A DNA stretch of 64,000 bases from JBHGBM01 sp041946965 (lineage in GTDB: Bacteria; Acidobacteriota; Terriglobia; Bryobacterales; Bryobacteraceae), in the NCBI GenBank assembly GCA_041946965.1, contig JBHGBM010000012.1, positions 1 through 64,000 of the forward strand, given 5' to 3'. The position numbers and the translations under genes are program-made. Each line of letters opens with the position of its first letter. The first letter of the stretch is position 1. The notes under the pieces were generated by a model. The model had not been told where the DNA came from and made no database searches. It saw only the letters and a program-made list of their open reading frames with translations. Positions 32,413 to 42,400 of this stretch are shown here, in pieces.

Positions 32413-33447
32413 ATGAATCCGATGCGGGTATGGAACCGGGCAAAACTTCTCTGGGGGTACCTGGCACGGCGCGCGCGTTTGCGCGCCATGCCCGTGGAGT
32501 ACATTGTCGAGACCACCGCCAAGTGCAATCTCTACTGTCCCATGTGCCCGCGGGAAACCTGGCCGCAGCCCAAGGAAGACATGGCGGACACGGTCTTCGA
32601 GCGCCTGGTGAGGGAAGCGGGCCCCACCGCCGAACACATGATGCTGATCGGGCTCGGAGAGCCGCTGCTCGACCCGGCCATACACCGCCGCATCGAATTC
32701 TGCCACCGCCACGGCATCTCCACGCTGCTCTCCACCAACGGCACACTGCTTGATGCGCGCGCGGCCGAAAAGATCCTCTCCGGGCCGCTCGAGCAGATCA
32801 CCTTCAGCTTCGACGGCGCCCGCAAGCAGACCTTCGAGTTCTACCGCAAGGGCGCCAACTTCGAAAAGGTCCGGGCGAACTTTATCGGGTTCGCGCGTCT
32901 GAAAGCCGAGCGCCGCGCGAAGATCCAGGTCGTGGTTCAGATGGTCCGGATGGACGGCAACGCCGGCGAGGTGGAAGAGTTCCTGCGCTTCTGGCGCGGC
33001 GTGCCCGGCGTGGACCAGGTACGCATCAAGGAAGACGAAACCAACCTGATGCGTCCAGACGCGGGCCACGCCCCCGGCGCGTGGCGGCATCCCTGCCATT
33101 ACCTCTGGCGAGGTCCGCTCTACGTGAAACACTCGGGCGACGTCTACCCGTGTTGCCAGAGCTACATGCTGGGCGGCAAACCGGTGGGCAATATCGCCGT
33201 GCAGCCGCTCGCCTCCATGTGGAACGGTCCCGAAATGCAGCGTATGCGCGCGCTGCACACCAGCGGGCGGGCGGGCGAGATCGACATCTGCGCGCGCTGC
33301 TGCACCACCATCCCGCATCCCGTGCTGGTGGCGGGAAGCCTGGTGCTCGACGGGCGCACGGTGCGCCGGCTGCTGCCGGTCATCGAGAGGCTAACGTATC
33401 TGGCGAAACTGCCGCGGGCGCTGCTGACGCCGCCGCGGGCGCGCTGA
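32413..33447 (+). CDS. Radical SAM/SPASM protein
   Basis: The 344-residue protein has the [4Fe-4S] motif CNLYCPMC (about residues 38-45), the barrel signatures GLGEPLLDP and STNGTLL, and a C-terminal SPASM-like cysteine set (CHYLW, YPCCQSY, CARCC) for one or two auxiliary clusters. Family members act on peptides or small cofactors, but no substrate peptide or partner gene is adjacent. It starts 13 bases from the divergent photolyase gene. Its last 68 bases overlap the end of nuoM on the other strand. Confidence 0.85.
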   Translation: MNPMRVWNRAKLLWGYLARRARLRAMPVEYIVETTAKCNLYCPMCPRETWPQPKEDMADTVFERLVREAGPTAEHMMLIGLGEPLLDPAIHRRIEFCHRHGISTLLSTNGTLLDARAAEKILSGPLEQITFSFDGARKQTFEFYRKGANFEKVRANFIGFARLKAERRAKIQVVVQMVRMDGNAGEVEEFLRFWRGVPGVDQVRIKEDETNLMRPDAGHAPGAWRHPCHYLWRGPLYVKHSGDVYPCCQSYMLGGKPVGNIAVQPLASMWNGPEMQRMRALHTSGRAGEIDICARCCTTIPHPVLVAGSLVLDGRTVRRLLPVIERLTYLAKLPRALLTPPRAR

Positions 33448-34960
33448 GGAGCGGGTTCGGCAGCTTGTGCTCGGCATAATAGCCGGGCCGCACGCGTTCC
33501 ACGATCTGCGCCACGGGCCGTTCCAGCGCGCGGAAGTAGGGCTGCGGGTAGCAGCCGATCCAGAAGGCCCAGGCGATCAGCGGCGCGAACACCGCGATCT
33601 CGCGCCAGGAGAGGTCCTTCATGCCCATGTTCTTTTCGCTGGTGTTGCCCAGCATGGTGCGCTGGAACAGCCAAATAAGGTAGGACGCGCCCAGCGCGAT
33701 CCCCACCGCGCCCCAGAACGCCCAGTTGAAGGACATCAGGTAGGCGCCCTGCAAGATCGTGATCTCGCCGATGAACCCGTTGAGCGGCGGCATCCCCATG
33801 GAACTTAGCGCGGCGATCAGGAACACGATGGTGAACACCGGCATCACCCGGAACAGCCCGCCGTACTCGGTGATCTCGCGCGTGTGCCGGCGCTCGTACA
33901 CGATGCCGACGATGAGGAAGAGCATGCCGGTCGAGATGCCGTGGTTGATCTGCTGGATGATGGACCCCGCGATCCCCGCCGGGTTGAGCGCGAAAATACC
34001 CAGGGTGCAGAAGCCCAGGTGGCTCACCGAGGAGTACGCCACCAGCTTCTTCCAGTCCTTCTGCATCAGCGAAGCCAGCGCGCCGTAGACGATGCCGATG
34101 ATGGAGAGCACCGCCATCACGTTGACGATGGCCGGATCCTTGGCCGAATCCGGCAGCAGCGGCAGCGAGAACCGCAGGAAGCCGTACGTCCCCATCTTCA
34201 GCAGGATGCTGGCCAGGATCACCGATCCGGCGGTGGGCGCCTCCACGTGCGCGTCCGGCAGCCAGGTGTGGAAGGGAAACATGGGCACCTTCACCGCGAA
34301 GCCGACAAAGAACGCCCAGAAAACCCACCACTGGATCCCCGCCGGGACGTTGGTCCGCAGCAGGTCCGCGATGCCGAACGAGAACGTCTGGAACTGCTGC
34401 GCGTGCTGGTAATAAAGCGTCAGGATGCCGAGCAGCATCAGCACGGACCCGATCAGGGTGTACACCATGAACTTGATGGCGGCGTAGACCTTGCGCGGGC
34501 CGCCCCAGATGCCGATGATGAAGTACATCGGCACCAGCACCGTCTCCCAGAAAACGAAGAACAACAGGAAGTCCAGCGCCATGAACACGCCGAGCATGCC
34601 GGTCTGGAGCAGCAGGAAAAACGCGTAGTATTCCTTCAGCCGGTCCTTGGCCGAGTTCCAACTGGAAAGGATCGCCAGGAAGCCGACCACCGTGGTCAGC
34701 ATGACCAGCAGCAGCCCGAGCCCGTCAATGCCGATGTGGTAGGCGGCGCCGATGCTCGGGATCCAGGCCGCTTTTTCGACGAACTGAAAATCCTTCGCCG
34801 GGTCGAACTGAAAAACCAGCGGGAGAGACACCAGGAACCCCACGAAGGCGGCAGCGTTGGCCCAGATCTTGATCAGCCGCGTGTTGGAGGACGGCAAGAG
34901 CAGCAGGACCAGCATCCCCACGAGCGGGGTAAACAGAACAACCGAAAGGATGTGCTCCAT
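33380..34960 (-). CDS. nuoM: NADH-quinone oxidoreductase chain M (isolated)
   Basis: The 526-residue membrane protein is a proton-pumping antiporter-like subunit of complex I with about 14 helices. Conserved elements are FFVFWETVLVPMYF with the key Glu, FPFHTWLPDAHVEAPTAGSV, and KKLVAYSSVSHLG with the Lys. NuoL and NuoN, its usual neighbours, are absent, and the gene lies after a glc/CehA group. It may belong to a second or scattered complex I or to another antiporter-type complex. Confidence 0.92.
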   Translation of the reverse strand: MEHILSVVLFTPLVGMLVLLLLPSSNTRLIKIWANAAAFVGFLVSLPLVFQFDPAKDFQFVEKAAWIPSIGAAYHIGIDGLGLLLVMLTTVVGFLAILSSWNSAKDRLKEYYAFFLLLQTGMLGVFMALDFLLFFVFWETVLVPMYFIIGIWGGPRKVYAAIKFMVYTLIGSVLMLLGILTLYYQHAQQFQTFSFGIADLLRTNVPAGIQWWVFWAFFVGFAVKVPMFPFHTWLPDAHVEAPTAGSVILASILLKMGTYGFLRFSLPLLPDSAKDPAIVNVMAVLSIIGIVYGALASLMQKDWKKLVAYSSVSHLGFCTLGIFALNPAGIAGSIIQQINHGISTGMLFLIVGIVYERRHTREITEYGGLFRVMPVFTIVFLIAALSSMGMPPLNGFIGEITILQGAYLMSFNWAFWGAVGIALGASYLIWLFQRTMLGNTSEKNMGMKDLSWREIAVFAPLIAWAFWIGCYPQPYFRALERPVAQIVERVRPGYYAEHKLPNPLLSAPAAASAAPAAVSPDTLASR

Positions 34961-35027
34961 AGGGTAAAGCTTGCAGGCAGAACTCTATGTTAACACCGGG
35001 ACCGGCGCAGCCGTGAAACAGCCCGTT

Positions 35028-36620
35028 TCACTGCGCCTGCTCCAGTTTCTTCCGGTAAACGGCTTGCGCGGCGCGAAGACCCTCCAGGGTCCGCTGCCGC
35101 AGATCCGGCGTATCGGCGACGATCAAGCCGCGGCCGGGCGCACCGCCTTCCAGGTCACGAATCATGGCTTCGACACGCTTCAGCAAGTACTCCGCCTCGA
35201 CCCGCGGGATCGGAATCGGCTCATGGCCGCGCCAAAAATAGATGGGCGAAGTGTGGGCCACGTCACAGGCCGCCCCCCGCTCGTCAAGCCACCGTGCCGC
35301 CACCCAACTGCTGGCCGTCAGGCGCAGTTCCCGCCTGCCCCGGCACACGCGACCGCGCCCGGCCGCGGAAAGCGCAACGGGGAAGGCTTTGCCGTTTACT
35401 ATCACCTCGGCGGAGCTCCGCGGCTTTTCGGACCAGAGTTCGATTTCGGCGGTGACGTCGAGCGGGAAACGGCCCGCGCGCGACTCCGCCCCGGGTTCCA
35501 GGCCGTTCACTTTCAGGAACAACATCGGCCCGGTGGTGGCGAAGGATCGTCCGGCCGCGGCGCCCTCGAACCATTTCTCGGGCCGGAACTCGCCCTTCAC
35601 TTTGACGTACAGGCGGCTCCAGCCCAGGGGAACGGGGTGAACCCCGTTGGCGCTGCCGGCCGAGACCTTCAACGGAAAGCCCATGTTCAACAGCACGTAG
35701 TACATATCCAGACCCGCCAAGGCGTACCCGGCGCATGCCGGCGCGTAGGAGCGGATCATCTGATCGGGCCACGCGCCCCACCCAGGGCGGTAATAGCCGG
35801 TGCGCCAAAAATGATTGTTGGCGAGGCCGACGAATTGGCAGCCCCCCAGGGCGGCGATGACAGGCAACTCCCAGGCGGTTCCCTTCTCCACATCGGCCAA
35901 GGCGCCGCGTTCCACGGAACGCTTTCCATACTCCACGAGCGGATACCGCAATTCCGCCGGCCGGCGCCCCAGGCGGGTGACCAGCACCGCGGAACCGCGC
36001 GGTTCGAGCTCTTCGTTGAGGACCGTCATCCAACGGTGACCAGCGATTCGGATGGCCCCGAGGGCATCGGCGCGCCCACTCAGGAATTTCAAGGTGTCCT
36101 CGTCTTCGCGAAGCTTATCGGGCGTGGTCCGCCAACGGGTGATCGGCAGGCCCAGGTTCAAATCCTCGGCTTCCAGGAGCGTCGCCATGTCGCGCAGCGG
36201 GCGGTGGACGTGCATGTCCGCCGAGTACCACCCCAGCCGCGCCATGTGGACCCAGCGGGTCAAGCGCACGGTGCGCTCCACACGTCCGGATTGGGGGATC
36301 GTAATCGCTTCGGAGACCGGCAGGTACTCCTTGCCGCGTTCGATGGTGAGTTGGCAGACGCCGCCCGGCAGGTCCACGGAGAACCAACCGTTTGCCGGGA
36401 CGAAGTGCTGTTCGGCTCCGAAGCCGTCCGGCCGGACGCGATCATAGACGATGGCGCCGGCCGGGAACTGCGCTTTGCCCGCCGAATCCACCAGGTAGAC
36501 GCGAGCCGGCGTGGGCTTCCGGGACTCGTCAAGAATCGTGACTGTCAAAGTCCCGGCGTGCACGGCGGACGCGAACGCCCACAGGAGAACACCGCAAAGC
36601 GATGGCGGAGTATTACTCAT
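35028..36620 (-). CDS. CehA/McbA-type metallohydrolase, secreted
   Basis: The 530-residue protein has a Sec signal (about 1-22), an N-terminal beta domain (about 24-125) and a PHP-like domain starting at LGWYSADMHVHRPLRD, which supplies a metal-binding HxH. Later candidate ligands are LANNHFW and the C-terminal region. CehA and McbA hydrolyse carbamate pesticides, but most relatives have unknown substrates. It overlaps the glcF stop by 8 bases, so it is probably translated with glcE-glcF. Confidence 0.75.
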   Translation of the reverse strand: MSNTPPSLCGVLLWAFASAVHAGTLTVTILDESRKPTPARVYLVDSAGKAQFPAGAIVYDRVRPDGFGAEQHFVPANGWFSVDLPGGVCQLTIERGKEYLPVSEAITIPQSGRVERTVRLTRWVHMARLGWYSADMHVHRPLRDMATLLEAEDLNLGLPITRWRTTPDKLREDEDTLKFLSGRADALGAIRIAGHRWMTVLNEELEPRGSAVLVTRLGRRPAELRYPLVEYGKRSVERGALADVEKGTAWELPVIAALGGCQFVGLANNHFWRTGYYRPGWGAWPDQMIRSYAPACAGYALAGLDMYYVLLNMGFPLKVSAGSANGVHPVPLGWSRLYVKVKGEFRPEKWFEGAAAGRSFATTGPMLFLKVNGLEPGAESRAGRFPLDVTAEIELWSEKPRSSAEVIVNGKAFPVALSAAGRGRVCRGRRELRLTASSWVAARWLDERGAACDVAHTSPIYFWRGHEPIPIPRVEAEYLLKRVEAMIRDLEGGAPGRGLIVADTPDLRQRTLEGLRAAQAVYRKKLEQAQ

Positions 36621-37911
36621 CGGAAGCTGAAGTCCGCCCGTTCCGGTACGCTTCGTCGAGGATCTCCACCACGTGCGCCACTCTCTGCCCGCGCCCGAAC
36701 AGGCGCGCTCCGGCTTCCAGTTGCAGCATGCAACCCGGGTTGGCCGTGGCGATGATGTCCGCGCCGGTGGCGTTCACCGCATCCATCTTCGCGCGCAGGA
36801 TGGCCATGGCCAACTCGTTCTGGACCACGTTGTAAATGCCCGCGCTGCCGCAGCAGACCTCCGAGTTGGGCAGTTCGCGGAAAGTCAGCCCCGGCACGGC
36901 CGCCAGCAGCTTGCGCGGAGGCACGCGCACTTTCTGCCCGTGTAACAGGTGACAGGAATCCTGGTAGGTGACCGTCGCCCGAACCTCGTTCATTTCCCGG
37001 TTCAGCGGAATCGAAGCCAGAAACTCGTTGATATCGCGCATCAAATTGGTGAAACGTTGGGCCTTTTGCGCGTACTGAGGGTCGTCCGCCAGCAGTTCCC
37101 CGTATTCCTTCAGGGTGGAACCGCAACCGGCGGCGTTGGTGATGATGGCGTCGAAATCCTCTGCCAGGAACGCGTCAATGTTGCGCCGCGCCAGCTTGCG
37201 CGCTTCTTCCTTCAGCCCCGAGTGAACATGCAGCGCGCCGCAGCAGGTCTGGCCTTCGGGCAGCACCACCTCGCAGCCGTTCTTTTGCAGCACCCGGACC
37301 GTAGCTTCATTCAGCCGCGCGAAGCTCACGTTGGCGATGCACCCCGCCAACATGGCCACGCGATACTGGCGCTCGCCCTCCGCGGGGAAGGTTCGGCCAA
37401 TCTTGGAGAAGAAAAACGGAGCCTCGGCGGCGGGCGTCAACTGCTCCACTTTGCCCAGCGCGCCCATGAGCTTGAATACCCCGATGGCCCGGAGCAGCCG
37501 CTGGGCGCCGCTGGCCTGGTACATCCAGAGCAGCGCGCCGGCGATGCCCAGCATGCCGCGCGAAGGCAGCAGCCGGTTGAACAGGAATCGCCGGAATAAG
37601 CGCACGGGCAGCGGCCGCACGGTTTGCGCTTCAATCTGCGCGCGGGCCGCCTCGATCAACTTTCCGTACTGCACGCCCGAAGGGCACGCCGATTCGCAGC
37701 CGCGGCAGGCCAGGCACCGGCCGATGTGCTCCAGGTAAGACGGACCGATCTCCATGGCCCCTTCGGCCACCCGCACCATCTGGTAGACGCGCCCGCGCGG
37801 CGAATCCATCTCCAGACCCAGTTCCCGGTAGGTGGGGCAGGCGTTCAGGCAGAGCCCGCAGTGGATGCAGCGGTCCAGGTCGAAAAGGCGTGGCGGCTCA
37901 GATACGGCCAT
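36613..37911 (-). CDS. glcF: Glycolate oxidase iron-sulfur subunit GlcF
   Basis: The protein, about 432 residues, has two N-terminal [4Fe-4S] ferredoxin motifs (CIHCGLCLNACPTY and CLACRGCESACPSG) and two CCG domains (GCIANVSFAR with QTCCGALHVHSG, and DSCHLLHG with EVCCGSAGIY). This is the layout of GlcF, which passes electrons from glycolate oxidation to the quinone pool. ATG 37911 was preferred over GTG 37923. It overlaps glcE by 14 bases. Confidence 0.9.
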   Translation of the reverse strand: MAVSEPPRLFDLDRCIHCGLCLNACPTYRELGLEMDSPRGRVYQMVRVAEGAMEIGPSYLEHIGRCLACRGCESACPSGVQYGKLIEAARAQIEAQTVRPLPVRLFRRFLFNRLLPSRGMLGIAGALLWMYQASGAQRLLRAIGVFKLMGALGKVEQLTPAAEAPFFFSKIGRTFPAEGERQYRVAMLAGCIANVSFARLNEATVRVLQKNGCEVVLPEGQTCCGALHVHSGLKEEARKLARRNIDAFLAEDFDAIITNAAGCGSTLKEYGELLADDPQYAQKAQRFTNLMRDINEFLASIPLNREMNEVRATVTYQDSCHLLHGQKVRVPPRKLLAAVPGLTFRELPNSEVCCGSAGIYNVVQNELAMAILRAKMDAVNATGADIIATANPGCMLQLEAGARLFGRGQRVAHVVEILDEAYRNGRTSASDE

Positions 37912-39046
37912 ACATTCTGCCACGGTTCAGCAGCCCCTCCGGATCGAACATGCGCTTGACCCGCTTCATGATCTCGAGGTCCTCGCCAGGGGAGGGCCAC
38001 AGCTCGAAGTTGCGTTTCTGCCGCTCGGGAGCGAACTCGATCACGGGCCGCCAGCCGCGTTTCACCGCTTCACCGGCGAAGGCGGAGGCGAACTCCAGGT
38101 AGCGGAAGCCCGCGTACACTACGCCGGCGCCGCCGCGCGCCACGGCCGCGCCCCCGGCGGCCTCCATAACGGCGGCCACGTCCTTCAGCGCGCACCCCAC
38201 CCGCACCACGGCGCCATCCGGGTTCGCCGTCAGGTACTGCGGGACGAAGTTGACGATGGCGCGCCAGAGCGCGGTCTCATGCGCACCCTCGAACGCGCGG
38301 CCATCGCCGAACGCGGCCAGCTCGCGCTCGTAACGGGACACCACGGCCTCGTTGCCGCCTGCCTGCACGGCCAACGTCCAGCCCTCCGCGCCCAGTTCCC
38401 TGGACACCTCGGGGCTCAGCACGTCCAGCGCCTCCGGCTGCAACACGCTCTTGAGGATCCCCATGCGCGCCCGGTCGGCTTCGCGCGCGTCCGGGAACGC
38501 CACCAGAAAGCTGCGCTCCCGCGTGGGCTTGGGCGTCACTTTGAAGTTGACCACGGCGATGGCGGCCAGCGTTCCGAACGAGCCGATCAGCAGCTTGGCC
38601 ATGTCCAGCCCGGCTACGTTCTTGACCACCATGCCCCCGGTCTGTGCCAGGCGGCCGTCGATCAGGGCGAACTTCATCCCGATCACCATGTCGCGGGCCG
38701 TGCCGTAGAGGCGCCGCCGCGGCCCGCTGGTATTGGCCGCCACCACGCCGCCCACGGTGGCTTCCTCGCCGAAGGGCGGATCGAGGGGGATCATCTGCTT
38801 CTTTTCCGCCAGCACGCGCACCAGTTCGCGCCAGCGCATCCCGGCGCACACGCTGATAGTGAGGTCGCCCGGTTCGTATTGCACGATGCCGCCCAGCCCG
38901 GCGGTGGAGATGACCACCTCGGCTTCGGGCAGAGGTCCGGCCATGCGGCGCTTGGAGCCCGCGCCATTCAGCGCCACCGTCTGCTTGCGCGAGCCCGCCG
39001 AGCCGAGCGCTTCAGCCAGCTCGCCGGGAGTTTGGGGCGTCAGCAC
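37898..39046 (-). CDS. glcE: Glycolate oxidase FAD-binding subunit GlcE
   Basis: The 382-residue protein has a PCMH-type FAD domain (TVALNGAGSKRRMAGPLP, TVGGVVAANTSGPRRRLYG, GMVVKNVAGLDMAKLLIGSF) typical of GlcE, the smaller FAD protein of glycolate oxidase. GlcD, the larger FAD subunit normally upstream, is not adjacent. The start is a GTG at 39046 with GAAGGT just before it. It may pair with a distant GlcD or with another dehydrogenase. Confidence 0.88.
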   Translation of the reverse strand: MLTPQTPGELAEALGSAGSRKQTVALNGAGSKRRMAGPLPEAEVVISTAGLGGIVQYEPGDLTISVCAGMRWRELVRVLAEKKQMIPLDPPFGEEATVGGVVAANTSGPRRRLYGTARDMVIGMKFALIDGRLAQTGGMVVKNVAGLDMAKLLIGSFGTLAAIAVVNFKVTPKPTRERSFLVAFPDAREADRARMGILKSVLQPEALDVLSPEVSRELGAEGWTLAVQAGGNEAVVSRYERELAAFGDGRAFEGAHETALWRAIVNFVPQYLTANPDGAVVRVGCALKDVAAVMEAAGGAAVARGGAGVVYAGFRYLEFASAFAGEAVKRGWRPVIEFAPERQKRNFELWPSPGEDLEIMKRVKRMFDPEGLLNRGRMYGRI

Positions 39047-39060
39047 ACCTTCAGGTTAGT

Positions 39061-39402
39061 TCAAAAGACGAGGTGGCGGAGCACGGTGGTCAGAATCGTG
39101 AGCACCAGTGAGCCGAGCACCGCTGAGAGGCAGCCCTTCACCTCGAATCCGGGAACCAGAGCCGCCGCCAGTTTCAGCAGAAGCGCGTTGATCACCAGCA
39201 AGAAAAGCCCGAGCGTCAGAATGGTGAGCGGGAAGGTGACGATCTTCAGCACGAGCCCGATCGTCCCGTTCACCACCGCAATCACCACCGTGGCGATCAT
39301 AGCCCGGCCGAAGCCCGCCACCGTAATGCCCGGAATGATCTGGGCCACCAGCCACAGCGCGAACGCGGCGATCAGCCAGCTCACCAGAATATGGATCAGC
39401 AC
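39061..39402 (-). CDS. YvlD/phage-holin-family small membrane protein
   Basis: The 113-residue protein has four membrane helices and the signature FPLTILTLGLFLLVINALLL of the mycobacterial 4-TM (YvlD, phage holin family 4) group. Despite the name these proteins are chromosomal and of unclear function; YvlD is part of a B. subtilis envelope-stress operon. It precedes glcE by 14 bases and probably shares its transcript. Confidence 0.8.
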   Translation of the reverse strand: MLIHILVSWLIAAFALWLVAQIIPGITVAGFGRAMIATVVIAVVNGTIGLVLKIVTFPLTILTLGLFLLVINALLLKLAAALVPGFEVKGCLSAVLGSLVLTILTTVLRHLVF

Positions 39403-39419
39403 GGTGCGATTGTACTATT

Positions 39420-42400
39420 TCAAAAGCCGATCTTCAGCCCGAGTTGGAATTGCCTCGGGTCGAAGGCCGACGTGAAGGCAAACGGAGTGGTCGGCGCCCC
39501 GCGGCGGCCGGCTATGGGCTGCGGCAGATCCGACAGGCGCACTTCGCCCACGGTGTTGTTCACCGTGCGGAAATTCGTCCGGTTGAGGAGGTTGAATCCC
39601 TCAGCCGTGAACTGCACGTAGCGCTTGCCGTCCACTCCGAAACCGAACCGCCGGGAGACACGTAGATCCGCGCTCACATAGCCCGGGCCGCGTCCGATGT
39701 TCCGCCCCGCTCCGAAGGGGCGGTGAGTGGTCGTGTGGCGATCGCCCAGATTATCGAAACCGGCCAGCAGGTTGAACGGCCGTCCGGAGTTCGCGCTCAG
39801 AATGGGCGAGAGCGTCAGCCCCCAACCGGGCTCCACCACGCCGCTGGCCACGAAGCGATGGCGCTGGTCGAAGCTGGAAAGCGCCCGTTCGGCCCGCGCG
39901 TTCAATTGATCGTGCGGCTCGAAGTCGCTGTTGAAGTCGGTCACCTCGTCGATGGCTTTCGAGAACGTGTAGTGGGCGTTCAGGCTGAAATGCGAGCGGA
40001 AGCGGCGCCCGGCCTGCAAAGTCAGCGCGTGGTAGAACGAGTTCGCCGTGGACTCGAGCACGTTGTTTTGCAGCAGCATGGGATCCCGGAAGCCGAATAC
40101 GGGCTGGTCCGCCGCCGTGCGGCCGGCGTAGTAGAGGTTGCGGTCGAGCATGCGCGTCAGCCGCGCGCCGCGGTTGAAGGTGTACCCGGCCGAGAACGCC
40201 ATGTCCCCGATCGCCCGTTCCACTTCCAGGCTGGCCTGATGCGAGTAGGGATCCACGTAGTCGGACGCGATGCCGAAGATCACCCGGCCGAAGGATTGCG
40301 GCCCCGGCCGCAGCCCTACCTGCGCGATGTCCTCGCGGGTGATAGTCCGCCGCCCCAGCACGCCCTGCGCGCGCAGGGTCTGGTACACGTCGAAGGACGT
40401 CAGGGGGCGTCCCGTGAGGGGATTGTTGAGTCCCGGCAGCGCCTGCGCGGTGATGGCCGCCTGAGCGATCTGAATGCCGTCGAGGGTGGCCGGAAGGTTG
40501 GCGATCTGAGCGTTGATCTGCCCGTAGTAGATGCCGTAGCCGCCGCGCACCACGGTCTTGCCGTTCTCCGACGGGGTCCACGCGAAACCCACGCGGGGCG
40601 CGATGTTGTTACCGTCGGTCTTGACCGGCTGCGGCGGGCTCTCCAGGTCGTAGCGCACGCCCACGTTCAGAGTAAGCCGCTTGGCGGCCCTCCAGGAGTC
40701 CTGTGCGAAAAACGCGTAGCGTTTGAACCACACCCTCCAGTTGGGATCCCCGAAGCCCTGCTGGTAGAGCACGGGCAAGCCCAGGTTGAAGGCCTGGAGC
40801 GCCGAGATGGGCACCTGAAGGTTGGCTGCCAGCCGCGGCTGTCCGATGGCGGTGAGCGCTCCCGCAACCGCCGCCGTCGCGTTGGGATCCCCCGTCAGCA
40901 TCGGCAGCAGCGCGCCGAGCGGCACCTGCTCGCCGAAAAGGAACCGCCCGCCGAAGAACGTCTCCGACCGCACCACGTCCCGCACGGGATTGATGTCAAC
41001 CCCGAATTTCAGGGCGTGCCGCCCGGAAGCATACCCGAGGTGCTGCTGCACCTGGTAGTGGCGCTCGAAGCCGCTCGAGGGCAGGAAGATCTCGCGCCCG
41101 AAAGAGCCGAAGCCCGTGATGGTGATATCGGGGCCGATCCCGTCGGTAGGCGTGACGGCCAGCCGGTTGTAGGCGAACATGAGGCGGGTCTCCGCGATCC
41201 AACTCCCTCCCAGCATGCGGGTGTTGCCGAACGCCAGGGTGCCGTCGGTGCCGGCGATCGACCGGCCGCGGTTGAAGCCGATGAGCGCGCCAAACTGGGC
41301 GTTCTGGTTGGCGCTGTCAGTCAGGTTCCCGCGCAGGAACATCTGGTCCCTGGCGCTCCAGTGATGATCGAACCGCAGGGAGAACTGGTTGACCGCCTCG
41401 CCGAACGGGAACACGCCGCTGTTGGCATTGAACAGCCGCACGGTATCGGGGAAGTTGTCGGTGATCAGGTAGCGGCGCATGGCTGTACCCAAGTCGCGCA
41501 ACTGCGGCACGCGGTCGAACACGTCGGCAAGCTGTTGCTGCGAGGGCGTGAGCCGGCTGAAGGCGCTGCGGTCCTGCAAAATGGGCACGAACGCGGTTTC
41601 GTGCCGGTCGAGCCTCTCAAAGGCGGAGAACAGGAAGGTGCGGTCGCGCTTCAGCGGGCCGCCGGCGGCCGCTCCGTACTGCCCCCGGGTAAACGCCGAT
41701 TTGCCCGGATCGAAGAAGTTGCGCGCCTGGATCTCGCGGTGCCGCAGAAAACCGAACAGATCCCCGTGCAGTTCGTTGGTGCCCGAGCGGGTGACGATGT
41801 TTATGGCGCCGCCCACCGAGCCGCCGAACTCCGCGGCGAAGCTGTTGCGGTTGACCTGGAACTCCTGCACGGCCTCCTGGCTGACCGAGGGGCGCACGCC
41901 GCCGGAGTTGTAGTAGTTCGCCAGGCCGTCGATGGTGAAGGCGTTGCCGCGCCCGTTACCGCCGCCGAAGCTGAGTCCGGAGTGCGGCGTCTGGGCCACG
42001 CGGAAGTCGGTATCGTCCACCAGGTCGCTGGTCTCCACCACTCCCGGCGAGAGCAACGCGAAGTCCAGGTAGTTGCGCCGGTTGATCGGCAGCGACTCCA
42101 TTCGCCGCAGGTCGATGCTGCTGGCCTGCTGGCTCCGCTCCGTGTCCACCACGGGGGCCTCGGCGGAGATGGTGATCTCCGTGCTGATGGCGCCCACCTC
42201 CATCACCGTGCGCAGAACGCGGGTCTCGCCCACCCGCACTTCCACGCCCTCGGTCACGCTGGTGTTGAAGCCGGCCGCCTCGACGCGCACCTTGTAAGCC
42301 CCCGGCTCGAGAAGCGGTACCCGGTAGGCACCTTCGCTATCCGCGACTGCGGAGCGCGATATGCCCCGCTGCGGATCGGAAACGGTGATTTGTGCGCCCA

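Noticed and set aside
39061..39402. Phage holin as evidence of a prophage
   Set aside because: The family name is historical; these four-helix proteins are chromosomal and no other phage gene is nearby.
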